Assembly (NCBI GenBank): GCA_964568795.1
Contig: CAZMRQ010000028.1
Coordinates: forward strand, 1-19,795
From: CAZMRQ01 sp964568795
Lineage (GTDB): Bacteria > Pseudomonadota > Gammaproteobacteria > Comchoanobacterales > Comchoanobacteraceae
Reading direction: 5' to 3'
DNA length: 19,795 nt
Positions 8,195-16,000 of this stretch are shown here, in pieces. The translations under genes and the position numbers were made by a program. Under the pieces are notes generated by a model that was not told the DNA's origin, did not search any database, and saw nothing but the letters and a program-made list of their open reading frames with translations. Each line of letters starts with the position of its first letter. Position 1 is the stretch's first letter.

Positions 8195-9671
8195 AATTTT
8201 TCCCTTCCACACTTTTATTGAGCATATATTTCAACGTTACCACAAGTTCAGAGGTCGTGCAGTCCTTACAACCTCCACGTGGCAAAGCACAATGTTCTCG
8301 TTGTGTTGCTTTAGGACCTAAAATTAGTCCCTTGAGTAGAACATCAAACTCAATAGGTTTTTGCCAATCTCTAGATTTACCCACTTGTGGCGCACGAGTC
8401 TGAGGGTTCTCATGACAACTTCGACAACTTCGCTTAAAACGATTCTTTCCGTCGGTCAATGTCCATTTTTTTTGCTTCTCTCTGGGAGTCACTGCGATTC
8501 CTCCTGATGTCTTTTCTTCAATATAATCCAATGCTGCCCTCATGTCTACGTCGCTGCAACCGGTGTCTTTCTCAGAAGCACACAAACCACGCGCTGGCAT
8601 CGTGTTATAACCATGAATGACTCGGTGATACAAGACCTCGATCGGCAGCTTAAACCGTTCGGCCCAGGCAGTTTTATCAGTGATTTTTGGCGCACCTGCA
8701 GCCCCTGAATTATGACAAGCCGCACACTTCGCCTGATACACTGACTCACCTTTTTTACTAGCACTGCTGACGATTTCAATAGGGGATGAATCAACAGTAG
8801 ACTTAATATATGCTGAAATGGCATATAAATCTTTTTGGCTTAAATACTCCAATGAGTCATGATTTACCTGCCGCATAGGACCTTGAATCAGACCTCTTTT
8901 CCCAGGCCTTTCATCATACATAAAGAGCTTCACCAGATCTTCTTCCTTCACATTCTTAAGCTGCGTACCTGTAATATTCGGAGCTACCCATCCATCTATT
9001 TCACCGCCTGTATACTGACGCGATTCAATAGGGCCACCGATCATATTTCGAGGCGTGTGACACATGCCACAATGAGCTAGTCCTTCCACCAAAAAAGCGC
9101 CTCTATTGACTTCTGCAGACTCATGAGGGTTAGGCACAAAATCACCCTGGTAGGGGTAAAAGTATAACATGTTCCAAAAGGAAACAAACCACCTAATATT
9201 AAATGGAAAAGGAATATCATGCTCTTGACTGGGTTCTGCTACAGGAGGCGTCGCTAATAAATAAGCTCTGATAGCTTTGATATCTCTATCTGGTATCTTA
9301 CTATAATAGGGGTATGGCAGGGCTGGATAATAGTTCGATCCATCTGGCATTTTTCCATGTTTCAAAGCTTGTATTAGATCTTGATCAGACCAAGACCCTA
9401 TACCATTGATCTTATCCGAGGTGATATTGGGAGGATAAAAAGTCCCAAAAGGGGAATGTATTGGCAAACCACCCGCAAAAGCCTTTCCGCCTGGTTTAGA
9501 GTGACATGCTATGCAATCTCCTGCTTTCACAAGATACTCCCCTCTTGCAACCATTGCGTTCTTCTTTTTTACTCGCGGGTAAGATACATCATGATCAGCT
9601 GAATAAGAACTGGGATGATGATCAGCCCATAGCTGACCCAGCAAACATAAAAGCCCGACAATACGGATCAT
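8181..9671 (-). CDS. Tetraheme periplasmic cytochrome c
   Basis: A 496-residue secreted cytochrome with a signal peptide (residues 1-16) and four c-type heme motifs: CIACH 53-57, CGMCH 201-205, CAACH 316-320 and CRSCH 416-420. The first half (about 40-300) resembles the diheme part of the cytochrome subunit of membrane alcohol/gluconate dehydrogenases: PFGTFYPPNIT, PDGSNYYPA and NRGAFLVEGLAHCGMCHTPRN. The second half looks like two cytochrome c5-type domains; the first has a GYNTMPARG segment and two further cysteines (364 and 372). It is the first oxidase-operon gene and overlaps ctaC, so it most likely carries electrons to subunit II. The start ATG has AAGGGAAG 5 bases upstream. A weak promoter (TTAACA 9724-9719, TAGGGT 9701-9696, 17-base spacing) may lie before it. 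No dehydrogenase partner is in the window. Confidence 0.9.
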   Translation of the reverse strand: MIRIVGLLCLLGQLWADHHPSSYSADHDVSYPRVKKKNAMVARGEYLVKAGDCIACHSKPGGKAFAGGLPIHSPFGTFYPPNITSDKINGIGSWSDQDLIQALKHGKMPDGSNYYPALPYPYYSKIPDRDIKAIRAYLLATPPVAEPSQEHDIPFPFNIRWFVSFWNMLYFYPYQGDFVPNPHESAEVNRGAFLVEGLAHCGMCHTPRNMIGGPIESRQYTGGEIDGWVAPNITGTQLKNVKEEDLVKLFMYDERPGKRGLIQGPMRQVNHDSLEYLSQKDLYAISAYIKSTVDSSPIEIVSSASKKGESVYQAKCAACHNSGAAGAPKITDKTAWAERFKLPIEVLYHRVIHGYNTMPARGLCASEKDTGCSDVDMRAALDYIEEKTSGGIAVTPREKQKKWTLTDGKNRFKRSCRSCHENPQTRAPQVGKSRDWQKPIEFDVLLKGLILGPKATQREHCALPRGGCKDCTTSELVVTLKYMLNKSVEGKNYELW

Positions 9672-9743
9672 CTCACTTCCCTTTAATCTACACCCACCCT
9701 ACTACTTTTTTCTTTGAATGTTAAGGATGTAGTCACTTTTTTC

Positions 9744-10640
9744 TTAGTAGGCAGCACTAATAAACATAAATATGGGCACAATTGTGAGCAACATGAGAAA
9801 AAACCAAAATTGAGACTCAGCTAATAACGCTCCAGCACGCTGTACAAGTGGCAACTCATGGTCTTTCACTTGCAGTAAGAACCATGCTGGGACAATCAGA
9901 GTGAGTACTGTAATCACAATGGCTTCATCACCAAAACCTACTTGAAGCATGCCGGCACCAATAATAAGTGCCAAGAGAGCTTTAGATAATACATAGAGGA
10001 GCCCTCGCCAGGTAATACTAACCTGTGAAGCCTCAATAGCTGAACGCATTAAAACAAGCAATAGCTGGCTTGAACACAGTAATTGAAACATAAGCTGGAA
10101 TAGCTGCAATTCAATTTCAAAATGAGGTAAAAAAGCAATAGCAACACCTATTATTATTGCCCAAAAACTGGGTAGTGCAAAGTCCGATCGCATCGAGAAA
10201 GTATGACATGTCTCATCGTCTTGCTGATTAGCAACCTTCGTTAAAATGACAGGCACAACAGCCATAACAAGAATTAAAACAAGCGTTTCTGGACCAAGAA
10301 CCAATAACAATATAGGTGCTGCACACATCACAAATCGCGGGTAGGCGATGATCTGACACATCAACACACGGCACGCCCCACTTTTCCCCATGGCAGTCGT
10401 AAATGCATAAGTTATCAACCAACATGCTGACAGAATACACAATACTGCTAAACTTGTTTCCACCATAGGCATCACTCGATTGAATTCCAAAAGAGGTATT
10501 CCTGTTAAAAAAAGAAGGGGATAGAAAACACAAATACATACTCTATCAATGAACTTAAGATCCAATTCTGCCCACTCGAGTTTAAATGTCAGAAACAGCC
10601 CCAAACCCAAAAGACCACACACCATAAGATAAACAACCAT
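9744..10640 (-). CDS. Integral membrane protein, probable AEC-family permease
   Basis: A 298-residue, very hydrophobic protein with about nine to ten membrane segments and short loops. The two-halved layout, with FYPLLFLTGIPL near residue 43 and a second-half repeat starting near SDFALPSFWAIIIGVAIAFLP, resembles the auxin-efflux-carrier (AEC) permeases, which export organic anions. I recognise no diagnostic motif, so the family call is moderate and the substrate unknown. The start was moved to ATG 10640 because a perfect AGGAGG (10653-10648) lies 7 bases upstream; the longer frame starting at 10676 has no such site. An inverted repeat sits just before the ribosome site. The gene ends 72 bases before the tetraheme cytochrome and could be co-transcribed with the oxidase operon. 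Confidence 0.7.
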   Translation of the reverse strand: MVVYLMVCGLLGLGLFLTFKLEWAELDLKFIDRVCICVFYPLLFLTGIPLLEFNRVMPMVETSLAVLCILSACWLITYAFTTAMGKSGACRVLMCQIIAYPRFVMCAAPILLLVLGPETLVLILVMAVVPVILTKVANQQDDETCHTFSMRSDFALPSFWAIIIGVAIAFLPHFEIELQLFQLMFQLLCSSQLLLVLMRSAIEASQVSITWRGLLYVLSKALLALIIGAGMLQVGFGDEAIVITVLTLIVPAWFLLQVKDHELPLVQRAGALLAESQFWFFLMLLTIVPIFMFISAAY

Positions 10641-10662
10641 TACTGAACCTCCTTTTTTATTA

Positions 10663-10675
10663 TGATCACCGATCA
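10663..10675. promoter_or_regulatory. Palindrome TGATC-ACC-GATCA, candidate operator
   Basis: A perfect inverted repeat with 5-base arms and a 3-base spacer lies about 10 bases upstream of the ribosome site of the permease gene, in the divergent region shared with folA. A TTGACA hexamer (10691-10686 on the minus strand) is nearby, but no good -10 box is spaced correctly. A regulator-binding role is inferred only from symmetry and position. Confidence 0.25.
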
Positions 10676-10753
10676 CACATCAAAATGTCAAGACCTGAGT
10701 TATACAATAGCAGCTGCCTATCATTCCTTATCTCCCTCATCCGTGCATGGCAC

Positions 10754-10782
10754 TTGCTTAGTCCTTCACTGTCTATTAAACT
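10754..10782 (+). promoter_or_regulatory. Candidate promoter for folA-topA-tsaC
   Basis: TTGCTT (10754-10759) and TAAACT (10777-10782) are separated by 17 bases. Each matches consensus at four positions. Transcription would begin near 10789, only about 15 bases before the folA ATG at 10804, leaving little room for a ribosome site, and none is seen. Confidence 0.4.
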
Positions 10783-10803
10783 AATGCAAAATGAGTGCTT
10801 TTT

Positions 10804-11328
10804 ATGTTTGCTATGATAGCTGCCACATCCCTCAATAGAGTCATCGGCAATAATGGTCAAATCCCATGGAACTTGCCTGATGATCTTAACTACTTCAACC
10901 GCATCACACGCAACCATAGAATCATCATGGGCCGCCTAACCTGTCTATCTATTGGACGCCTCCTTCCTAACAGAGAGTCTTATATACTGACCTCTCAACC
11001 TGATTCCCTACCCTTTCCTGGAATAAAACATCTGAATAATTGGCAGGAATTGTCTCAATGGCAGCAAGCTGCTGAGACCATTTTCATATGTGGAGGACAA
11101 AGACCCTATGAAGCCTTTCTCCCTTACTGCCAAGAACTTCATCTTACCTGGGTACTGACAGAATTGAAGGGAGACACATACTTCCCTCAATTTGATGCAA
11201 ACGAGTGGTCCCTTTCGTCATTTAGCTATCATCCTAAAGATAAAAAGCATATATATCCATTTGTTATTGGACATTATATGCGAAAAAATACCCCTCAGGT
11301 ATTTACATCAAATCAAAGTATAGTATAG
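10804..11328 (+). CDS. folA: Dihydrofolate reductase
   Basis: Reduces dihydrofolate to tetrahydrofolate with NADPH in the cytoplasm, for thymidylate and purine synthesis; target of trimethoprim. From ATG 10804 the chain is 174 residues. It shows the N-terminal MIAATSLNRVIG, PWNLPDDL with Trp22 and the catalytic Asp27 (same numbering as E. coli), IIMGR (40-44), SIGRLLPNR and GDTYFP (123-128). The usual GGG of the NADPH loop reads CGGQRPYEAF. About 15 residues at the C-terminus exceed the E. coli length. A GTG at 10795 in the same frame is a possible but less likely start, and no clear ribosome site was found for either. It leads a plus-strand group with topA 24 bases downstream. Confidence 0.95.
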   Translation: MFAMIAATSLNRVIGNNGQIPWNLPDDLNYFNRITRNHRIIMGRLTCLSIGRLLPNRESYILTSQPDSLPFPGIKHLNNWQELSQWQQAAETIFICGGQRPYEAFLPYCQELHLTWVLTELKGDTYFPQFDANEWSLSSFSYHPKDKKHIYPFVIGHYMRKNTPQVFTSNQSIV

Positions 11329-11352
11329 GATGTAAGCGCAAAATTATGAGCT

Positions 11353-13488
11353 ATGAACATGTATTTAGTCATTGTTGAGTCTCCAGCTAAAGCTAAGACA
11401 ATCGAACGTATTCTTGGAAGCCCTTACCGGGTTGTTGCCTGTTATGGTCATGTCAGAGACCTTGTGCCAAAAAAAGGAGCCATTGATATCGACAATGGGT
11501 TCATACTCCACTATCAAAATAGTGACAAACATAGCAAACATCTCAATGTCATTAAACAGTTACTTAAAAAATCTGAGAAACTTGTTCTTGCAACTGATCC
11601 AGACCGCGAAGGTGAAGCAATAGCTTGGAACTTGCTAGAAATATTCAGAGATGAAAAATTCATGAAGTCTGTTGACGTCGAACGTGTTACTTTCAACCAA
11701 ATCACCCCTGCTGCAGTTAAAGGAGCCATTGCTAGTCCAAAAAGCATCAATATGGACCTTGTTCATGCACAGCAAGCAAGGCGCGCCTTGGATTACCTTG
11801 TTGGTTTTAATCTATCTCCCTTGCTATGGAAAAAAGTTCAGCGAGGACTATCTGCTGGCCGTGTGCAATCCCCTGCTCTGCGCTTATTAATTGAGAGAGA
11901 AGATGAAATAAGAGCATTCGTCACACAAGAATATTGGTCTGTTCACGCCACAATAAACAATCCAGAAAAAGTAGCGATACAGCTAACACATTTTCAGGGA
12001 GAGAAACTCGAGAAATTCTCTATAACAACTGAACAACACGCCCATGATACCACTTCTGCCCTTGAAAAAGACAAATCCCTCATCATCGAAAAGATTAAAA
12101 AGCAACAGCGCCATCGTAAACCTCCGGCCCCACTTATCACCTCAACCTTACAACAAGAATCATCAAAAAGATTAGGGTATTCAGCCACTAAAACCATGCG
12201 TTTAGCCCAAACACTGTATGAAGGACTGGATGTTGATGACAAACATATTGCGCTTATCACCTATATGCGTACTGACTCCACTCATTTGGCGCCAGAAGCT
12301 GAAACTGAAATACGCAACATGATCAAAGATGTCTATGGCAATGAGTACCTTCCTGAAAAACCACGTCGATATACCACTAAAGCAAAAAATGCACAAGAGG
12401 CGCATGAAGCAATTCGGCCTGTTGATATACGGCACACACCCGATAGTGTTCGCGACATTTTATCACAAGAACTTTGGCGCCTATACAAGCTGATATGGGA
12501 AAGAACCATGTCAAGTCAAATGACCGATGCCAAGCTTGAAACACAGACTGTCTTTTTCATCTCTAATCCTGAGAGTCAATGGAAGTGCAGTGGCTCCAAA
12601 CTTGTATTTGACGGGTATCTACGTAGCCACATAGACTTTGAGTACAGCGACTACCAATGGCCTGATTTCCATGAAGGGCAACAACTTCAAATTGATCATA
12701 TCAAAGCTGACCAGCATTTTACTGAACCACCCCCACGCTATAACGAAGCAAGCTTGATTAAAACATTAGAGGAACATGGTATTGGCCGACCCTCTACATA
12801 CGCATCAATTATCACTACACTCACTAAGAGGGAATACGCACACCTTGAAAACAAGCGTTTTCACCCAACAGATACCGGTGAGATTGTTAGCAAATTTCTA
12901 GTGAGTCACTTTGACACCTATGTGGACTACGAATTCACTGCTAAATTAGAAGACAGCCTTGACCATATATCTTTAGGAAAAGAAGAATATATACAATTAC
13001 TAAGCAAATTCTGGAAACCATTTAACGACCAAATACACCGTATTGAAGAAACTGTAAAACGTTCAGATGTGACCTCAGAAAAATTAGATGAAAAATGCCC
13101 TGAATGCTCCCACCAACTTTTAAAACGTTTGGGTCGAAGTGGTTTCTTTGTAGGTTGCTCTAACTACCCTGAATGCAAATTCACTAAAAGTCTCGGCGAA
13201 GAACAAGGCGAGACTGCGCCACCAGTTGAACTCACAAGTTGTCCTAAATGCAACAATGGCAGTATTATTAGCAAAAAATCACGTCGTGGAAAAGTCTTTT
13301 ATGCCTGCAATCAATACCCCAACTGTAAATATGCCCTCTGGAACAAACCACTAGGAACTTCCTGCCCATCATGCTCTTGGCCTATCCTCATGGAAAAAAT
13401 AACCAAGCGGTACGGCACCCAGCACATTTGCCCTGAATGCGAACACACCATAGCCATCGATGATAACGATAAAACAAGCGATTCATGA
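11353..13488 (+). CDS. topA: DNA topoisomerase I (type IA)
   Basis: Relaxes negative supercoils by transient single-strand cutting. The 711-residue chain begins with LVIVESPAKAKT of the TOPRIM domain. The metal-binding acidic residues are Asp82, Asp84 and Glu88 in TDPDREGE. SAGRVQSPALRLL (168-180) is a type IA hallmark. The catalytic Tyr304 with Arg306 lies in LITYMRTDST, and GIGRPSTYA follows later. The C-terminus (from about 581) has three four-cysteine zinc ribbons: CPEC...CSNYPEC, CPKC...CNQYPNC and CPSC...CPEC. The protein ends right after them, so it is shorter than the E. coli enzyme (865), which continues with zinc-free domains. A second ATG at 11359 is an equally reasonable start. 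The 3' end overlaps tsaC by 29 bases. Confidence 0.98.
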   Translation: MNMYLVIVESPAKAKTIERILGSPYRVVACYGHVRDLVPKKGAIDIDNGFILHYQNSDKHSKHLNVIKQLLKKSEKLVLATDPDREGEAIAWNLLEIFRDEKFMKSVDVERVTFNQITPAAVKGAIASPKSINMDLVHAQQARRALDYLVGFNLSPLLWKKVQRGLSAGRVQSPALRLLIEREDEIRAFVTQEYWSVHATINNPEKVAIQLTHFQGEKLEKFSITTEQHAHDTTSALEKDKSLIIEKIKKQQRHRKPPAPLITSTLQQESSKRLGYSATKTMRLAQTLYEGLDVDDKHIALITYMRTDSTHLAPEAETEIRNMIKDVYGNEYLPEKPRRYTTKAKNAQEAHEAIRPVDIRHTPDSVRDILSQELWRLYKLIWERTMSSQMTDAKLETQTVFFISNPESQWKCSGSKLVFDGYLRSHIDFEYSDYQWPDFHEGQQLQIDHIKADQHFTEPPPRYNEASLIKTLEEHGIGRPSTYASIITTLTKREYAHLENKRFHPTDTGEIVSKFLVSHFDTYVDYEFTAKLEDSLDHISLGKEEYIQLLSKFWKPFNDQIHRIEETVKRSDVTSEKLDEKCPECSHQLLKRLGRSGFFVGCSNYPECKFTKSLGEEQGETAPPVELTSCPKCNNGSIISKKSRRGKVFYACNQYPNCKYALWNKPLGTSCPSCSWPILMEKITKRYGTQHICPECEHTIAIDDNDKTSDS

Positions 13489-13987
13489 GCTTAAACAAGG
13501 CCACTGCATTATTTACCCCACTGAAGCCATCTATGGGCTTGGAGCTGATGCACGGCAAAAGGAAGCAGTCGAACAAGTCAGAGCATTAAAAGAAAGACCT
13601 CTAGATAAACCCTTTCTTATGATATGCGACAGATTTGAAATGATCGAGCCCTGGGTCAACATAAAAAAAAGTGACATTGCAAAGATTACTGCATCTGAAC
13701 AACTGATCACCTGGGTTGTTCCGGCATCAGAAAAAGCCCCTCCTTATCTTTGTAAACATGGCAAAATCGGCTTCCGTATTACTTCTCACTCACTTTGCAT
13801 GAGACTATGCCAAGAGCTTGGATCACCCATCATATCCACCAGTGCTAATATAGGGGACCAACCTTACAGCAAAGATCAGATTGAACAAAGCTTTCCAAAC
13901 ATCCCTATGGTTGCCGGCCAACTAGGCGGACAGGGTGCTCCTTCAGCTATTTATGACATTACAAATCAACGCTATCTAAGGCGCTAG
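13460..13987 (+). CDS. tsaC: Threonylcarbamoyl-AMP synthase (YrdC/Sua5 family)
   Basis: Makes threonylcarbamoyl-AMP from threonine, bicarbonate and ATP, the first step of the t6A37 modification of ANN-decoding tRNAs. The 175-residue chain is the short TsaC form. Motifs: PTEAIYGLGAD (20-30), a Lys/Arg-rich LKERPLDKPF (43-52), ITWVVPAS (83-90), GFRIT (104-108) and STSAN (126-130). The start ATG lies inside the end of topA in another frame (29-base overlap) with no obvious ribosome site, so it probably depends on translational coupling. The 3' end runs 29 bases into the convergent lpxC gene. topA-tsaC type neighbourhoods are known in Gammaproteobacteria. Confidence 0.95.
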   Translation: MITIKQAIHELKQGHCIIYPTEAIYGLGADARQKEAVEQVRALKERPLDKPFLMICDRFEMIEPWVNIKKSDIAKITASEQLITWVVPASEKAPPYLCKHGKIGFRITSHSLCMRLCQELGSPIISTSANIGDQPYSKDQIEQSFPNIPMVAGQLGGQGAPSAIYDITNQRYLRR

Positions 13988-14834
13988 TTGATCTTACCAG
14001 CTCAAAAGCGTCTTGTTCGAGGCACTTCTTCAATAAAGCGATGTTGAGACCATGACCCGATGAAAAACCTTTAAAATGACCTAATATAGGCTTTCCTACT
14101 AATGACAAATCACCAATGGCATCAAGTATCTTATGACGGCAAGGCTCTTGCTCTATGCGCATCCCACCTTCATTTAGTATCGATTCCTCACCAAAAGCTA
14201 ATGTGTTTGTCAAATCAGAGCCCATCGCTAATCCGGCCTTTCTCAAATCTCCCCACTGAGACATGAAACCGTATGTTCGGGCTTGTGCTATCATTTCCGT
14301 ATAATCATTTTTTGACATATCAAAAGTTTGTGACATCTTCTCTGGCTGACAGGCTGGATGCTTGACATAAATAGTCATTGAAAGTTTAAATCCATCATAG
14401 GGTTCTAAACTAGCATAGCGGCTTCTATCGCCCACCATGACCTTGCTTTTTATCTTAAGATAAGTACGAAGCGAGTTTTGCTCGAGAATCCCTGCAGCCT
14501 GTAGCTCAGTAATAAATACGGCAGCAGAACCATCTAAAATAGGAATTTCTCCACCCTCAACTTCAATAAGCACATTATCGATAGCAAGCGCAGAAAGAGC
14601 AGACAAGAGATGCTCCACCGTCATCACAGTTTGATCATTCGATCCAAGAACTGTACCAAAACTTGTACGAATCACATTGCTCGTGCAAGCCTTAATGATC
14701 TTGCCTGATTTAATAAATACGACACCGTGATCCACAGACGCTGGATGAAGAGTCAAAGTAGCATGTTCACCGGTATGAATGCCGGACCCAGCAATAACAA
14801 TAGTTTTCCCTATCGTTCTCTGGTTGTGAATCAA
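13959..14834 (-). CDS. lpxC: UDP-3-O-acyl-N-acetylglucosamine deacetylase
   Basis: The zinc enzyme for the committed step of lipid A synthesis, so this cell is expected to make lipopolysaccharide. The 291-residue chain has the zinc ligands His75 (in TVEHLLSAL, with catalytic Glu74), His234 and Asp238 (CRHKILDAIGDL), and His261 in SSGHGLN. GSGIHTG (16-22) is the usual N-terminal motif. It is slightly shorter than the E. coli protein (305). The start is a TTG at 14834 that overlaps the ftsZ stop by TTGA. A perfect ribosome site upstream supports it, and there is no nearby ATG or GTG. Being the last gene of the division cluster is the classic gammaproteobacterial arrangement. The 3' end overlaps convergent tsaC by 29 bases. 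Confidence 0.97.
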   Translation of the reverse strand: MIHNQRTIGKTIVIAGSGIHTGEHATLTLHPASVDHGVVFIKSGKIIKACTSNVIRTSFGTVLGSNDQTVMTVEHLLSALSALAIDNVLIEVEGGEIPILDGSAAVFITELQAAGILEQNSLRTYLKIKSKVMVGDRSRYASLEPYDGFKLSMTIYVKHPACQPEKMSQTFDMSKNDYTEMIAQARTYGFMSQWGDLRKAGLAMGSDLTNTLAFGEESILNEGGMRIEQEPCRHKILDAIGDLSLVGKPILGHFKGFSSGHGLNIALLKKCLEQDAFELVRSTSALDSVDL

Positions 14835-15979
14835 AAAGACTCCTCCTTTTCACGTTTTCGGAGAAATGCAGGGATATCCATGAAATCAGATGACTCACTT
14901 TTTTCCACCTTTTTCTCGGCTACTACTTCAGATAACTTAGTTGGCTTCTGGGTACCAAATGACGAACGAGCACGCATACCTAATGGCTCAGAAGATACCT
15001 GCTGCTGAACAGCCTGTTCTTGACTGCCTTGTTCTAGACCAGTGGCAATGACTGTCACAGTGAGGCTCTCATGTGCTGTTTCGTCAATGACAGTTCCGAT
15101 AACAACATGGGCCTGATCAGAAGTAATATCACGAATAGTTTGTCCTACAACTTCGAACTCGCCAATTGATAAATCACTGCCCGCAGTCACATTGACTAAA
15201 ACACCCTTTGCCCCGCTTAAGTCAACATACTCAAGAAGAGGGCTTTTCAATGCCGACATGGCTGCTTCACGAGCGCGTCCTTCACCTCGGCCTGTTCCTG
15301 AGCCCATCATAGACAACCCCATTTCAGACATCACAGTGCGCACATCAGCAAAGTCAACGTTAATAAGTCCAGGCAGGGTGATAAGCTCAGTCGTTCCTCT
15401 AATAGCACCCTCTAAAATACCGTTAGCTTTCTCAAATGCACCTAACAAAGAGGCAGTTTTCCCAAGCACACTAATAAGCTTATCATTAGGCACTAAAATC
15501 AAAGAGTCAGTGAAATTCACTAGTTTCTCAAGTCCCCCATCAGCTAGTTCTTGCCTTTTCATTCCTTCAAAGCGAAATGGCTTGGTCACAACAGCTACTG
15601 TGAGAATACCCATTTCTTTAGCAAATTCCGCAATGACGGGCGCCGCACCTGTTCCGGTGCCCCCACCCATTCCAGCGGTAATGAAAACCATGTCTGCTCC
15701 TTCCAAAGCAGCACAAATATCCTCTCTTGCCTCTTCTGCAGCTTGCGCTCCCACAGCAGGATCTGCCCCAGAACCAAGACCTTTCGTTAGTTCTTCACCT
15801 AACTGAATAATATTGGCCTGACTGCCTTGTAAAGCCTGCGTATCTGTATTAGCACAATAGAACTCAACATTGTCTATGCCTTTTTGAATCATGTGCTGCA
15901 CAGCATTGCCACCAGCCCCACCTACACCAAAGACCTTAATACAAGCTCCCTTGTGCCCATAAGATGATTTTAACGACAT
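14831..15979 (-). CDS. ftsZ: Cell division GTPase, tubulin homologue
   Basis: Forms the cytokinetic ring and recruits the divisome. The 382-residue chain begins its GTPase domain with GVGGAGGNAV (18-27). It has the tubulin signature GGGTGTGAAP (105-114) and the catalytic T7 loop NVDFADV (207-213) with Asp209 and Asp212. After a variable linker of about 45 residues rich in Glu, Lys and Ser, the conserved tail DFMDIPAFLRKRE (365-377) is present; it binds FtsA and ZipA. Ribosome site AGGGGAGG lies about 7 bases before the ATG. It is 21 bases downstream of ftsA and overlaps lpxC by 4 bases. Nothing is missing. Confidence 0.99.
   Translation of the reverse strand: MSLKSSYGHKGACIKVFGVGGAGGNAVQHMIQKGIDNVEFYCANTDTQALQGSQANIIQLGEELTKGLGSGADPAVGAQAAEEAREDICAALEGADMVFITAGMGGGTGTGAAPVIAEFAKEMGILTVAVVTKPFRFEGMKRQELADGGLEKLVNFTDSLILVPNDKLISVLGKTASLLGAFEKANGILEGAIRGTTELITLPGLINVDFADVRTVMSEMGLSMMGSGTGRGEGRAREAAMSALKSPLLEYVDLSGAKGVLVNVTAGSDLSIGEFEVVGQTIRDITSDQAHVVIGTVIDETAHESLTVTVIATGLEQGSQEQAVQQQVSSEPLGMRARSSFGTQKPTKLSEVVAEKKVEKSESSDFMDIPAFLRKREKEESF
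14832..14848 (-). promoter_or_regulatory. Strong ribosome site and TTG start of lpxC inside the end of ftsZ
   Basis: On the minus strand AAGGAGGA (14848-14841) is followed after 6 bases by TTG (14834-14832), which shares two bases with the ftsZ TGA. The near-perfect Shine-Dalgarno combined with a weak start codon decides the lpxC start and suggests deliberate low, coupled translation. Confidence 0.7.
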
Positions 15980-16000
15980 ATGATGTCCTCCCCTTCTCTG

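Noticed and set aside
15192..15806. A 204-codon open frame antisense to ftsZ.
   Set aside because: It lies wholly opposite a perfectly conserved ftsZ, is Ser/Pro-rich in a way expected from the reverse frame, and has no family motif.
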